NCBI RefSeq assembly: GCF_003149185.1
Contig: NZ_QGDO01000002.1
Span: 620,001-684,000, forward strand
Direction: 5' to 3'
Source: Sediminitomix flava
Lineage (GTDB): Bacteria; Bacteroidota; Bacteroidia; Cytophagales; Flammeovirgaceae
DNA: 64,000 bases
How positions within the stretch are numbered: the stretch's first letter is position 1; every line of letters starts with the position of its first letter. Shown here in pieces: positions 35,528 through 44,914 of this stretch. The position numbers and the translations under genes are program-made. The notes beneath the pieces are model-generated. The model searched no databases, was not told where the DNA came from, and was given only the letters and a program-made list of their open reading frames with translations.

Positions 35528-36427
35528 TCAATTTCTACCATTTTGATAAGCTAAACGAAAAGCAGTAGGGCTTTGCCCTGTCATATTCTTAAAAAATCGG
35601 GAAAGATGATTGGCTTCTGAAAATGAAAAATCCTCTGCTAATTCATCTACTGTTTTACTTGAATACAGTAAATCTTGCTTCAGTTCGAACAAGAGTCTTG
35701 ACTTAATAAAAGCTGTAGGTGTTACATTAAATTGTTCTTTGATCAGTTTATTCAGCGTAATCCGACTAACCTCCATCTGTCGGGCATATTCTTCTACTCG
35801 CTGACTTACTCGAATATGTTTTTCTACTAACTTTCTGAACTGATATGCTGCATTATCATTAGAAATTGTTGTGGTTACAGTATAGGTTTCTGCATATCTT
35901 CGATTAAGAATAATCAGTAAGTAATACAGAATCGAACGGATTAGGTGAGCGCTATCGCTTTTAGGTTTAGGCAATTCAGCTTTTATCTCGTCAAGCTTCA
36001 TCAGATACTCTTCCATTGAGGAATTTGCTACCTTTAAAACCAGTGGAAGCTCAGTTTGATAAAAGTAGAGTAAGCGATAAGTAAAGTAATTATCGGAAAA
36101 GAAATCATTCAAAAAATCTTCTTGAAAGACAATGAAAGAAGCTTCAAATGTTGATAAATCTACATTCCATTGATAACGCTGATTTGCAGAAATAAAAACA
36201 ATAAGATTATCCTCTAAAGATATTTTCTTCCCATTCAAAATCAGTTCGCCATTCCCTTTCTTAACAATAATGATTTGGAAAAAATCAGCAGTTTGTACGG
36301 AGTCAGGTAATTTCAGCTCTGCATTTACATCTAGAATATTCAATAAGAAATCTACTCCACAGATTGTTTTATTGAACTTAACATGTTCCATAACGCTCTC
36401 CTCTTCTTGGTTATTCTTGAAATGCAA
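35528..36427 (-). CDS. AraC-family transcriptional regulator
   Basis: 299 residues; the start may be Met13 (36391). An N-terminal cupin-like sensing domain (to about 170) includes FFQIIIVKKGNGELILNG. The C-terminal tandem HTH contains VEEYARQMEVSRITLNKLIK and the closing NHLSRFFKNMTGQSPTAFR, characteristic of AraC/XylS. It probably senses a small molecule and controls nearby genes, for example the metallo-hydrolase 107 bases downstream. Confidence 0.9.
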   Translation of the reverse strand: MHFKNNQEEESVMEHVKFNKTICGVDFLLNILDVNAELKLPDSVQTADFFQIIIVKKGNGELILNGKKISLEDNLIVFISANQRYQWNVDLSTFEASFIVFQEDFLNDFFSDNYFTYRLLYFYQTELPLVLKVANSSMEEYLMKLDEIKAELPKPKSDSAHLIRSILYYLLIILNRRYAETYTVTTTISNDNAAYQFRKLVEKHIRVSQRVEEYARQMEVSRITLNKLIKEQFNVTPTAFIKSRLLFELKQDLLYSSKTVDELAEDFSFSEANHLSRFFKNMTGQSPTAFRLAYQNGRN

Positions 36428-36487
36428 AGATACAATAGCTTAGCGTACTGATAGATTAACTTTAGAAATCTTCACGACATTAGTCAA

Positions 36488-37054
36488 TTATCGGATATCC
36501 AAATCATACTTACTCAATAAGCCAACAAGCCCTGCCGAGCTAAATTTCGTTTTTTTCAGGTTATTGATATCTGGATCAATGGTAAAATTAGAAGCCGTTC
36601 TAAAATTCGCTTTACTCAAATTGCAGTTTTCAAATAACGTCCCATCAAGTTCTGTTTTTGAAAAATCAGACTCCATCAACTCGCAATCCATAAAAGAGGC
36701 TTGATGAATATGGCAATTTTGGAAATAGGTCTTTTGTAATTTCAAGTGACTGAATACACAGTAATCAAGGTTTGAACTAGTAAAAGAAAGTGATAAGAAT
36801 AGCGAATTACATTCCGAAAATTTCACGCCTACCAATTTACTTTCCAAGAAAGAAACATCATTTAATGTAGCTTCAGAGACATTTAAGTTCGACAAATTGC
36901 ACTGTTCAAAAGTACATTCTACAAACTTAGCAGAAGTAGCAAACTGATCTGAAAAATCACAATTGATAAATGTACAATACTCAAATTCAGCTCCTCTTAA
37001 TTCTTCAGAACTAAACTTTTTCCCCTTAAATGTTTCCTCATCAAAAACCTTCAT
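36488..37054 (-). CDS. Pentapeptide-repeat protein
   Basis: 188 residues built from pentapeptide units of A(D/N)LxX type, e.g. CNLSNLNVSEATLNDVSF, CELMESDFSKTELDGTLFEN and CNLSKANFRTASNFTI. This should form a right-handed quadrilateral beta-helix. Some members bind DNA gyrase, others are structural; which applies here cannot be told. Cytoplasmic, no signal peptide. It sits 36 bases after the MoxR-cluster gene at 37091, on the same strand. Confidence 0.88.
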   Translation of the reverse strand: MKVFDEETFKGKKFSSEELRGAEFEYCTFINCDFSDQFATSAKFVECTFEQCNLSNLNVSEATLNDVSFLESKLVGVKFSECNSLFLSLSFTSSNLDYCVFSHLKLQKTYFQNCHIHQASFMDCELMESDFSKTELDGTLFENCNLSKANFRTASNFTIDPDINNLKKTKFSSAGLVGLLSKYDLDIR

Positions 37055-37090
37055 AATTCCGTTATTAAATTCGACTGCGAATATATCAAT

Positions 37091-38827
37091 TTACAACTTC
37101 TGAATCACCCACAAAATACTTAAACCCACCATCAAAATAGCGACAAACCACCATTGAGAAACCTCCTCTTGAATCTCCTTAATTTTCGGACTTTGCTTCT
37201 CTAGCTGACTTAGATCCAACAACTGTTGATAAAGGGCATACTTCTGATAAGTTTTCCAATTCTCAGAAGAAGAAACATAGATATTTTGTATACCATGACC
37301 ATCATCCACAGCATGCCAACCTTGTTCCTCGAAGACAGGACTGTTGTTAGTATGCTTTGCCAAATCTTCTCTTACATTCAAGTAGTAAGTCTCCTCTTTA
37401 GAAGAAGGCGAAACAATCTTAAAAGACTTCAGACCATCTGCGTTTACTTCTGTCTTCTGATTGTTAAAGACTAGATTTGGAAATTGAAAAGACTTCACCT
37501 TATTCTTTCTTGCGGTCAGCTGAATCAATTCTGACCAATACGTTTCATATTGCTCCTTCTGACTATACAGTTTCCAAACATACGTATTCAACACACGATT
37601 GATTGCTACTTTTCCTTTCTGACGAAAGACAACTTCACTTCCTATTAGATCATCACTTGTTGATACTTCAAACTTCATCTCACTTGTTTTCAACGTCCAA
37701 GGACTAATTGCTAGATCGTAATCCGTTTCATATTCTTTTGAATCTTTTTGAAGTTTAATATTCTTTAAAATAGGACTCACGGAAGCCTTCTCACTACTTC
37801 CTCTTACGATCAATCCGATACCATTCTTCACTAATTTATCCCATTTCTTTTGAGAACTAGATGTAAGCTTTTCAAAATATTCTTGAGTGGTAATAATCAG
37901 GTCGAACTGTTCTAAGTACTTTTGATTTTTAGCCGAAAAACTCCCATTAATTCCTTTCGTCTTTTCTTGGTTATAAATCTCTTTTGAGACCGCGGTATGA
38001 TATGCCCAATCATGTTCTTTTTCTGTCAGCCAATTTTTCAAAAACTTAAATTCAAAATCGGGTGAATTATTGACCAACAAAATCTTTAACGCTTGAGGAG
38101 CGAAAACCTCAATCCCAAAATCTAAAATATTTGCTGTTCCTTCTAAATCTAGCTCATACTTCCATAGCCCAGCTTGTTTAGGATAGATTTCAAATTTAAA
38201 CGTAGACACTTTCCCTTCTTTCAATGCGATTTGTGTAGAATCTAGTATTCCTTCAGCACCTTTAAGGTAAAGCATCTTTTTATCTTCACGATCACCAATT
38301 ATATTTCCCGAAATCGTAGCCTTTTCACCTAGTTCGATCTGATTATCTTGTTCAAAATCAATAATTCCAGAAATCGCATAAGGAAGAGATAATTCAAAAG
38401 GAATTTTAGAAAGGACTTCAACATCTGCATCATTTAGTTCTAACGTTGCGATTCTCAAACTTGACACATTTGGATTTTCAGCGAACAGATAATCTAAACC
38501 TTCTATTGACTTCTCTTCTGCTCTGAGTGTGACTACAGAAGTTTCATCATATCGTTTTTGGAAAACTGCAACACTATCTTTCGGAGTATCTTGTCCTATC
38601 ACCAAAAAAGAATCTGCTGATACTTCCTTTAAAATTGAAGGCTTCAAGCCTAAACCTAACAATCCCGTTCCGATTAACAGATACGCTAAAATACTCGTTG
38701 CAACAAAAGGTTTTCGTTGACGAATATGAAAAATAATCCCCAATGCTAGCAGTAAAAACACGCCTAAAATAAGTGGCAGATGATTCACCCAATGTATATC
38801 AATATGTAGTTTGTTCACGATCTTCAA
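37091..38827 (-). CDS. Large membrane protein of the MoxR cluster (amidotransferase-like/VWA-like periplasmic domain)
   Basis: 578 residues. Two N-terminal helices (about 16-32 and 41-62) and one C-terminal helix (about 558-576) flank a large extracytoplasmic domain. The middle has ALKILLVNNSPDFEFKFLKN and LIITTQEYFEKL, which look like a class I glutamine-amidotransferase-like fold, as seen in membrane proteins that accompany BatA/MoxR genes. No catalytic residues are evident. It follows the His-rich gene by 29 bases in the cluster. Function unknown. Confidence 0.65.
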   Translation of the reverse strand: MKIVNKLHIDIHWVNHLPLILGVFLLLALGIIFHIRQRKPFVATSILAYLLIGTGLLGLGLKPSILKEVSADSFLVIGQDTPKDSVAVFQKRYDETSVVTLRAEEKSIEGLDYLFAENPNVSSLRIATLELNDADVEVLSKIPFELSLPYAISGIIDFEQDNQIELGEKATISGNIIGDREDKKMLYLKGAEGILDSTQIALKEGKVSTFKFEIYPKQAGLWKYELDLEGTANILDFGIEVFAPQALKILLVNNSPDFEFKFLKNWLTEKEHDWAYHTAVSKEIYNQEKTKGINGSFSAKNQKYLEQFDLIITTQEYFEKLTSSSQKKWDKLVKNGIGLIVRGSSEKASVSPILKNIKLQKDSKEYETDYDLAISPWTLKTSEMKFEVSTSDDLIGSEVVFRQKGKVAINRVLNTYVWKLYSQKEQYETYWSELIQLTARKNKVKSFQFPNLVFNNQKTEVNADGLKSFKIVSPSSKEETYYLNVREDLAKHTNNSPVFEEQGWHAVDDGHGIQNIYVSSSENWKTYQKYALYQQLLDLSQLEKQSPKIKEIQEEVSQWWFVAILMVGLSILWVIQKL

Positions 38828-38856
38828 AAAATAGATTTAACATTGATGACTAAGGA

Positions 38857-41196
38857 CTAAAGCTGTTTGTAATAAGCTTCCAAAAGTTTAGATTCCTTCC
38901 CTCTTAGCTTTGTTGGAGCTTTTGTAGCTGATTCCATCGTTTGTATAATAGTCTCTAAGACTTTTTCAGTGTCCAACTTCTGATGCTTTGAAAGTCCGTT
39001 TTCCTCAATCAGACTTAGGAGCGGATCAAGGCTTGTCAATTTTGAAGGACTTTCTGTCAATAGCTTTTCAGATAATTCATTCCCGACTTGTCTTAATAGA
39101 ATGATTTCATCAGCTGAAAAACCGACATTCTTCCAATGCTCACTTTGCAAAAGCAAAACCCCGTCTGCTAAAACAGACTTCGCTTGCTTGGAGACAGCTT
39201 TCTGAGTGCTAGACCTTGATTTCAATTCATATAATTCGCCACTTAATCGCTTTTCTGCAACCTTAAGTGGAGGCGGAGAAAAACCAACTCGTTCCACATA
39301 AATACGGGAGCGTTTCTGAATTTCCTTGATGTATTCGAGTGCTTTTTCTTCAAATGGAATGGCTTTCTTTGGAGTCGCTAATCGAAGTTGAAGCTCAGCA
39401 TCCCACATCTGAGCGAGCGCGGCTTTCAACAAAGACTTCAGTGCATTGTCAAAGAATGTAGAGACATCTGAATGATCATGATTATGAAAATAAGGTTCTA
39501 TTTCTGCCCCAACTTCCCCGAATTCCTTCTCATCTGCACCTATTTCTTCTTCATGACCAGGATGACCAGGATGATCATGACCAGCATGTGCAGCATGTTC
39601 CTCAGGTGTTTCATGCTCATGTCCCTTTTCTGTCACTTTTTCTTTATCATCAGTTGCATGAGCCGAATGATCATGGTATTTACGCCCAAAATGTGCGGCA
39701 TGCTCTTCAGGTGTTTCATGTTCGTGACCTTTTTCTGTTACCTTTCCCTCATGTTTATCATGACCATCTCCCTCATCCATAGGTCCGATTACCGTTACGG
39801 CTTCTTCCCCCAAAAACTTTCCATAACGCAGTCGTAAAATCTTCTGATCTGCCGCAATACTATTGCTACGCTCTTTAAATTCTTGATCAGATAATGAGGC
39901 TTTTTCAGCAATTAGCTTCTTTGTATCAATAATAATCTGACGTTGAGATCTGAAATATTCGGGCATCACATCTACTGCCAATCCACCTTGAAAAGTCAGC
40001 TGTTCTTTGTTCGGGTCTTTGATAGAAATGATATAGACATCCGTTTTTGCCCACTGTCCTTTGGGCTTATTGTCTTTTGCCCAAAATTGCAGATACAATT
40101 CATCCCCTGTTTCAGCCTTTAGAGCATCAAAATTCAAGATGGAAGATAGCTTTTGATCCTTATCCCCTTTTCGGAATCCCTCCAAAGGTAAAGGCACTTC
40201 TCTAAACTTAACAGACTCCCCTTCTCCTCTCGAAAGTGTAAGCATTAATTTTGCTTCTACAATACCGAAGTCATCTGAGGCTTTTGCTTGTAGTTCTAGT
40301 TCAAAGTTTGATTGATAATCGACTTGTGTAAAGGCTTCTAAACCCAGCAAAGTGACTTTAGGCTTTTCATCCGCTTTCACTTGAATCAAAAAGTTACGAG
40401 AAGTCTGAACTATGGAATCATTTTCATATTTCAACTGATAAACTGAAGGAGCATACATTCTCTTTTCTCCTTGAAAAAAATCACCATTCTGCCTAAAAGG
40501 CAATTGTTCTTTCTGGTCAAAAACAAGCTGAACCTTCTGAGGTAAACTTGAAAACTTCGCATTCCAAGTCACTTGACTTCCTTCCAAGATATTCAGATTC
40601 CCATTTGTGTCTTTCGTTGTAGAAAGCTTTGTATAACTAGGCGGAAGAACATTGATTTCTATCCCTTCTAACTGTGGAAAATCTTTAGCTGTCACACTCG
40701 AATTAATCCATGTCTCTTTTTCAAAAGATGGCACTTCAGCTAAAGGCTTTAGGGTAAAAGAAGCCCCCATAACCATTACAAAAAGTCCTAAACTCAGCAT
40801 TGAAATTCTGAATCGGAACGGCAGACGAATGAAAGCCTTATTCTCCATAAAATAAGCTTCAACTTTGTCTTTTTGCAGTCTTTCCAATACCGAATCAGTA
40901 TCAGAAATAAGTAGCTCGGCACTATGTTCAAATGAAGGATATTGCTGATTTAAATAGCGGAAAATTTCTGCATAGCCCTTTCCAAAAAAGTCTTTCTGAA
41001 TGAATCTTCCAATCAATAAAGCCAAAGCACTTATTCCTCCTGCCAGTTGAATCCATAATTGATCAACCCAAAACAATTCATTCAATGTTTGAACGAAAAA
41101 ATACAGCGTTATACTCAATAGGACTGAACGGAATGCTATTCCTAATCGCCAATTTCGCTTTAGCTTATGTAAATGTTGTAATACTATTTCCTCCAT
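38857..41196 (-). CDS. DUF4175-like membrane protein with His-rich repeat insert
   Basis: 779 residues. Two N-terminal helices (about 22-38 and 44-62) and a third near 128-148 precede a large extracytoplasmic beta-rich domain. From residue 473 to about 550 the chain is a His-rich, charged insert in which the 18-residue unit KVTEKGHEHETPEEHAAH occurs twice unchanged (485-502 and 520-537), with HNHDH near 571. The C-terminal part is helical. The general layout resembles DUF4175-type proteins of MoxR/BatA clusters. The His cluster could bind Zn, Ni or Cu. It lies 4 bases after the BatA gene. Confidence 0.65.
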   Translation of the reverse strand: MEEIVLQHLHKLKRNWRLGIAFRSVLLSITLYFFVQTLNELFWVDQLWIQLAGGISALALLIGRFIQKDFFGKGYAEIFRYLNQQYPSFEHSAELLISDTDSVLERLQKDKVEAYFMENKAFIRLPFRFRISMLSLGLFVMVMGASFTLKPLAEVPSFEKETWINSSVTAKDFPQLEGIEINVLPPSYTKLSTTKDTNGNLNILEGSQVTWNAKFSSLPQKVQLVFDQKEQLPFRQNGDFFQGEKRMYAPSVYQLKYENDSIVQTSRNFLIQVKADEKPKVTLLGLEAFTQVDYQSNFELELQAKASDDFGIVEAKLMLTLSRGEGESVKFREVPLPLEGFRKGDKDQKLSSILNFDALKAETGDELYLQFWAKDNKPKGQWAKTDVYIISIKDPNKEQLTFQGGLAVDVMPEYFRSQRQIIIDTKKLIAEKASLSDQEFKERSNSIAADQKILRLRYGKFLGEEAVTVIGPMDEGDGHDKHEGKVTEKGHEHETPEEHAAHFGRKYHDHSAHATDDKEKVTEKGHEHETPEEHAAHAGHDHPGHPGHEEEIGADEKEFGEVGAEIEPYFHNHDHSDVSTFFDNALKSLLKAALAQMWDAELQLRLATPKKAIPFEEKALEYIKEIQKRSRIYVERVGFSPPPLKVAEKRLSGELYELKSRSSTQKAVSKQAKSVLADGVLLLQSEHWKNVGFSADEIILLRQVGNELSEKLLTESPSKLTSLDPLLSLIEENGLSKHQKLDTEKVLETIIQTMESATKAPTKLRGKESKLLEAYYKQL
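39586..39744 (-). repeat. Tandem coding repeat for the His-rich segment
   Basis: Two 54-base units (39744-39691 and 39639-39586, minus strand), 105 bases apart, encode identical 18-residue peptides. Nine of the 18 codons differ, all by synonymous changes. The intervening linker (503-519) also has several His. Confidence 0.9.
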
Positions 41197-41200
41197 CGTT

Positions 41201-42478
41201 CTAGCCTTTTCGAATTGCCAAATAACGTTCTACACCAATTAGGATAAATACAAGCCACCATAACCAAATCTGCATATTCTTATTCACCGATCGCTGCTTT
41301 TCAATTGGAATCAACTGCTCAATCTTTTCTTTTTCCTTCTCAGATAAATGCCTTACATCTGCTTTTGAAATGGCTTCTTCATTTAGGTAATCAGCCATCA
41401 AGAGTTTTAGTAAAATACTCGGAAGCTGTTCCTCAAAATCGATAACGGCTTTTGCTTCTCGTGCATCATAAGACAATGTCCATTCACCTCCTTCTCCTTC
41501 GAATTGTATATGTTTCAATCCGCTTTTATGATGCAAAATGGAAAAGGAGTTTTGATGAGAGTTAGTTGCTTTTCGCCCTAAATAGATATGCCAATCGGCT
41601 ACGCTATCTGTCTGTTGAATCGTTATTAGTTTTTGTGCTTCAATCGCCTTGAGCGCCGCTTCAACTCGCCTTTTTTCAAAAGAATAAGATTTTGCAGCAT
41701 GGACTTTAAGCTTAAGTTTAGGCTTCTGCTCTAAAGCGACTTTATCATCTTTGAACATCAATTGCCAATTTCCTTGAGCATCCAATACTGCCTTTAAGGT
41801 GTCACCTCCTACAGACCATAGATAAGGTTTTTCAAAAGTGAAACCCTCTGAACTAAGATTTTGTACATTTTCATCACCTTCCGACCACCAAACTCTGACT
41901 TGTTCTTTTTCTTGAAATACACCAACTAATGATCTCACAGACTCCTTTTCGCCTATCCAATGCCATTGGGTATGAAAGCTAAGCTTAGGTGTATTCCCTT
42001 CAAAAAATTGCTTACGAGCCCTCACATAAACCGCTACAGTATCAAGCTGTGGATACTCGCGGTCTAGCATTTTTAATGCTTGCCAAATCGTATGCGTCTT
42101 TACTTCCGCTTCCGAGCGTTGGAATATTTCGTCCTTTTGCCAAAGAATGATAGTCTGATTTTCATCAAATTCTTTAGCTAAATCAGCTGAAACTTGAGCT
42201 TCCAAAAGGTTTATTCGATTGCTCGTTTGTTGCCACTGAAAAGGTGGGAATTTGGGTATGGCTATCAGAAAAATAAGACTCATGACAATCGCAGAACGAA
42301 GTAAAAAAAGTCTTCTTTCATTGAATTTGAGTCGACTAATCTTCGCAAACTTATCCTCCATCAGAAGTCGTACACTCCCAAATGGGATCTCCTTCCCTTG
42401 TTTACGGTACCATAAATGGATCAACAAAGGAATAAGAATGAGACTAAGTCCCCAGAGATATGTGTTATGTTGGAACAA
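41201..42478 (-). CDS. BatA-type membrane protein of the MoxR cluster
   Basis: 425 residues with a BatA N-terminal domain: LWGLSLILIPLLIHLWYRK, a linker with KISRLKFNERRLFLLRSAI, and a second helix near 63-85. A large extracytoplasmic domain follows, then a C-terminal helix near 405-420. In Bacteroidota such proteins are encoded beside MoxR ATPases and DUF58 proteins in stress or aerotolerance (Bat) systems. It precedes the His-rich gene by 4 bases. The gap upstream to the DUF58 gene holds a repeat element. Confidence 0.8.
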   Translation of the reverse strand: MFQHNTYLWGLSLILIPLLIHLWYRKQGKEIPFGSVRLLMEDKFAKISRLKFNERRLFLLRSAIVMSLIFLIAIPKFPPFQWQQTSNRINLLEAQVSADLAKEFDENQTIILWQKDEIFQRSEAEVKTHTIWQALKMLDREYPQLDTVAVYVRARKQFFEGNTPKLSFHTQWHWIGEKESVRSLVGVFQEKEQVRVWWSEGDENVQNLSSEGFTFEKPYLWSVGGDTLKAVLDAQGNWQLMFKDDKVALEQKPKLKLKVHAAKSYSFEKRRVEAALKAIEAQKLITIQQTDSVADWHIYLGRKATNSHQNSFSILHHKSGLKHIQFEGEGGEWTLSYDAREAKAVIDFEEQLPSILLKLLMADYLNEEAISKADVRHLSEKEKEKIEQLIPIEKQRSVNKNMQIWLWWLVFILIGVERYLAIRKG

Positions 42479-42807
42479 AATGATGTTTGTGATTTAGTGT
42501 TTTTAATTAAACTTCAAATTGAAGTATTTATCTTTTTATTCTATGCCTTGACACAAAACTGTTTCATGCTTTTCCCATCCCGAAAATCCTTGTACAGACA
42601 TGAATTAAATAAATGGAATACAGGTAATAAGTAATCTATCCTTAGAGTTAACGAAGTGATCTAAGGATTTCTCTATGAAAGCAAGAGTATTTAGACTCCA
42701 AAATCTGCTAAAATGTCGAGTCTGAAGACTCTAATTCCCATTTCTTAATTCGAAGATCGCTTCGCTAACTCTTCGAATAGAATACAGGTAATCATTTGTC
42801 CTAGTAC
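42479..42807. other. Intergenic gap of 330 bases inside the MoxR cluster
   Basis: Holds the first copy of the composite palindromic repeat (42631-42801) and about 150 bases (42479-42630) with no gene seen. The batA promoter or a processing site may lie here. Confidence 0.6.
42631..42801. repeat. Composite palindromic repeat element, copy 1
   Basis: Three successive inverted repeats: ATCCTTAGA/TCTAAGGAT (42638-42646, 42660-42668); a 15-bp one with two mismatches (42684-42698, 42718-42732); and ATTCGAAGA/TCTTCGAAT (42748-42756, 42770-42778). The first and third are themselves inverted copies of each other: 42644-42662 pairs with 42754-42772 at 17 of 19 bases. A 13-base direct repeat GAATACAGGTAAT flanks or ends the unit (42616-42628 and 42780-42792). 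It lies directly after the DUF58 stop codon (minus strand). Confidence 0.85.
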
Positions 42808-43680
42808 TTACATTAATAACTTTCGAAGAACACTCCCTTCATCTGCATCTAGTAATACTTCCATATATGAAATACCCGATTGCAGAAATTGTTCTTGTAA
42901 CTGAGCTTGCCAAGTACGAAAGGCTTTTTGGTATTGCGTTTTATTTTCTTTTCCCCCAATTAATATTTTTTTCCCAGACTCTAGATCAACCAAGGTATTT
43001 CCCGTTTTGAAGTCGAGCGTTTTCTCTTTCTCCCCTAACAAATGCAAGCAAATCACTTGATGTCCCATACTTCTCCAATAGCGAAGAAGTTCATACATAT
43101 TTTCGTCTTCTTGGTAGAAATCCGTAAAAAATAGAATCAGACTTCTTTTCTGTAAAAACTCAAAGGCATGAAGACTTTCCTTGTAGCTTAACCACGATTG
43201 AATTGGGGCTAGCTTGGTCAGAAAATCATAGAGAAAAGGAATATCTCCTCGTTTTTCTACAGTTTGAGATATCACTTGTGAAGTTGGAGAAAAAGCAGAA
43301 AGTTTAAATCCATCACCTTGTTTTGCTACAATATTCCCTGCCAATGCGGCCAGTAATCGTGCTTTATCAAACTTAGAAATTCCTTCTTCTGCATAAAGCA
43401 TTGAACGGCTATTATCCAAAATGACTTGTACAGGAATCCGCGCTTCCAACTCCGACTCTTTGATGAGGTAATTCCCTGTTCGAGCAAGTACTTTCCAATC
43501 CAGATTTCGGGGGTCATCTCCTGCCATATACGTTCTGTATTGGCTAAATTCCATTCCCGTTCCCTTCTGATTATTCCACTGCAAGCCAAACTGCATTCCA
43601 TCTAACAATTGATTGACTAAGAGTTCCAATTGTTCTACCGAAGCCAAATGACGGGCGAGTATTTTTTCGGAAAGCTTCAT
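42808..43680 (-). CDS. DUF58 domain-containing protein
   Basis: 290 residues, cytoplasmic. The N-terminal half contains the DUF58 signature YRTYMAGDDPRNLDWKVLAR near 48-67 and the VWA MIDAS-like start LDNSRSM near 88-94. The partner of MoxR ATPases, it may act as an adaptor for folding or assembly of envelope or metalloproteins. Its ATG overlaps the moxR stop by one base (TAATG at 43678-43682 on the minus strand), so translation is coupled. A repeat element follows its stop. Confidence 0.92.
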   Translation of the reverse strand: MKLSEKILARHLASVEQLELLVNQLLDGMQFGLQWNNQKGTGMEFSQYRTYMAGDDPRNLDWKVLARTGNYLIKESELEARIPVQVILDNSRSMLYAEEGISKFDKARLLAALAGNIVAKQGDGFKLSAFSPTSQVISQTVEKRGDIPFLYDFLTKLAPIQSWLSYKESLHAFEFLQKRSLILFFTDFYQEDENMYELLRYWRSMGHQVICLHLLGEKEKTLDFKTGNTLVDLESGKKILIGGKENKTQYQKAFRTWQAQLQEQFLQSGISYMEVLLDADEGSVLRKLLM

Positions 43681-44672
43681 TAGAGCACTGCAGCTTTAAG
43701 TTCAATTTTGGAGAAAAGGACATCAATCACTTGATCTGCGGTTGTACCATCAGCTATAGCTTGGAAATTGAGGAGTATTCTATGTCGCAATACGGGTTTG
43801 GCTACAGCCTCCAAATCTTCTGGAATAACAGCAAATCTTCCATTCATCAAGGCTCTAGCTTTTGCGGTAAGAATCAATGCTTGCCCTGCTCTTGGTCCAG
43901 CACCCCATCGCAAAGATTGTTTTGCCTCTTCTACACTAGAATCTTGTGGACGAGTAGAGCGGATCAATTGATTTACGAATCTTACTAAATCTTCATTTAT
44001 ACTGACTTCTCGAACCAAGTATTGCAGCTCTTTGATTTCCTCTTTTGAAAGTACAGCATTGACTTCTGCTTTTTTATTGGTCGTTGTCGAAAGTAATACT
44101 TGCAATTCGTCTGCTTCAGAAAGGTAACCCACCTTTACATACAGTAAAAAACGGTCGAGTTGTGCTTCTGGCAATTGGAATGTTCCCGCTTGTTCAATCG
44201 GGTTTTGCGTAGCGACAATGAAGAATGGCTCATCTAGTTTGTAGTCTTTTCCTGCATAAGTCACCTTTTTCTCTTGCATTGCTTCCAAAAGTGCTGCTTG
44301 TGTTTTGGGTGGAGTACGGTTTATCTCATCGGCAAGCAAAACGTTCGTAAAGATTGGACCTTGTACAAATTCAAAATGGCTTTGTTTACCACCTTCACCT
44401 TGTCTGAGTATTTCAGTTCCAAGAATATCCGTAGGCATCAAATCTGGTGTAAACTGAATTCTATTGAAGCCTAAGTCAACACCTTTGGCTAGGGTATTTA
44501 CCATAAGCGTTTTTGCTACTCCCGGAACACCTTCCAGAAGTGCATGCCCATTTGCTAATAAAGCAATCAGCATTTGCTCAACAGCTTCTTCCTGACCGAT
44601 GATAACCTTAGCCACTTCAGCTTTGAGCTCTTGTAATTTTGATGTTAGTTGTTGTATATGTTTTGTATCCAT
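43680..44672 (-). CDS. MoxR family AAA+ ATPase
   Basis: 330 residues. Walker A GVPGVAKT is at 48-55 and Walker B VLLADEINR at about 111-119, followed by PPKTQAALLEAMQEKKVTYA with sensor residues and FIVATQNPIEQAGTFQLPEAQLDRF, all typical of the MoxR/RavA branch. It should remodel the DUF58/BatA partners or their clients. It is separated from DUF4159 upstream by the second repeat element and overlaps the DUF58 gene by one base. Confidence 0.95.
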   Translation of the reverse strand: MDTKHIQQLTSKLQELKAEVAKVIIGQEEAVEQMLIALLANGHALLEGVPGVAKTLMVNTLAKGVDLGFNRIQFTPDLMPTDILGTEILRQGEGGKQSHFEFVQGPIFTNVLLADEINRTPPKTQAALLEAMQEKKVTYAGKDYKLDEPFFIVATQNPIEQAGTFQLPEAQLDRFLLYVKVGYLSEADELQVLLSTTTNKKAEVNAVLSKEEIKELQYLVREVSINEDLVRFVNQLIRSTRPQDSSVEEAKQSLRWGAGPRAGQALILTAKARALMNGRFAVIPEDLEAVAKPVLRHRILLNFQAIADGTTADQVIDVLFSKIELKAAVL

Positions 44673-44708
44673 TGTCAGTTAGAGTAATAGAAGATTAATT
44701 GAGATCAC

Positions 44709-44890
44709 GTAAATCTATCCTTAGAGTTTGCGAAGCTATCTAAGGATTTTTAGATGAGGGTAAGAGTCTTCAGACTCGAAAATTCTACAAATATGTCGAG
44801 TCTGAAGAACTGTGTCCGCCTCTCTCATTCATTTTTAAGTTCTTAGAGTAACTCTAAGAACAGTAGTTTTTATACCGATAATATTTGTCC
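44709..44890. repeat. Composite palindromic repeat element, copy 2
   Basis: Same order and strand as copy 1 (42631-42801), about 2.1 kb away. Inverted repeat 1: ATCCTTAGA (44717-44725) with TCTAAGGAT (44739-44747). Inverted repeat 2: perfect 13 bp, TCTTCAGACTCGA (44767-44779) with TCGAGTCTGAAGA (44796-44808). Inverted repeat 3: 10 bp, 44839-44848 with 44852-44861, with a shorter loop than in copy 1. The right edge (ATTTGTCC) matches copy 1. It lies just after the DUF4159 stop codon. Confidence 0.85.
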
Positions 44891-44914
44891 AAGTATTCAA
44901 TAATGTATCATGGC

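Noticed and set aside
39472-39837. 121-codon plus-strand frame opposite the His-rich gene
   Set aside because: It is the complement of the His/Glu codons, hence Met/Phe-rich, and has no independent support.
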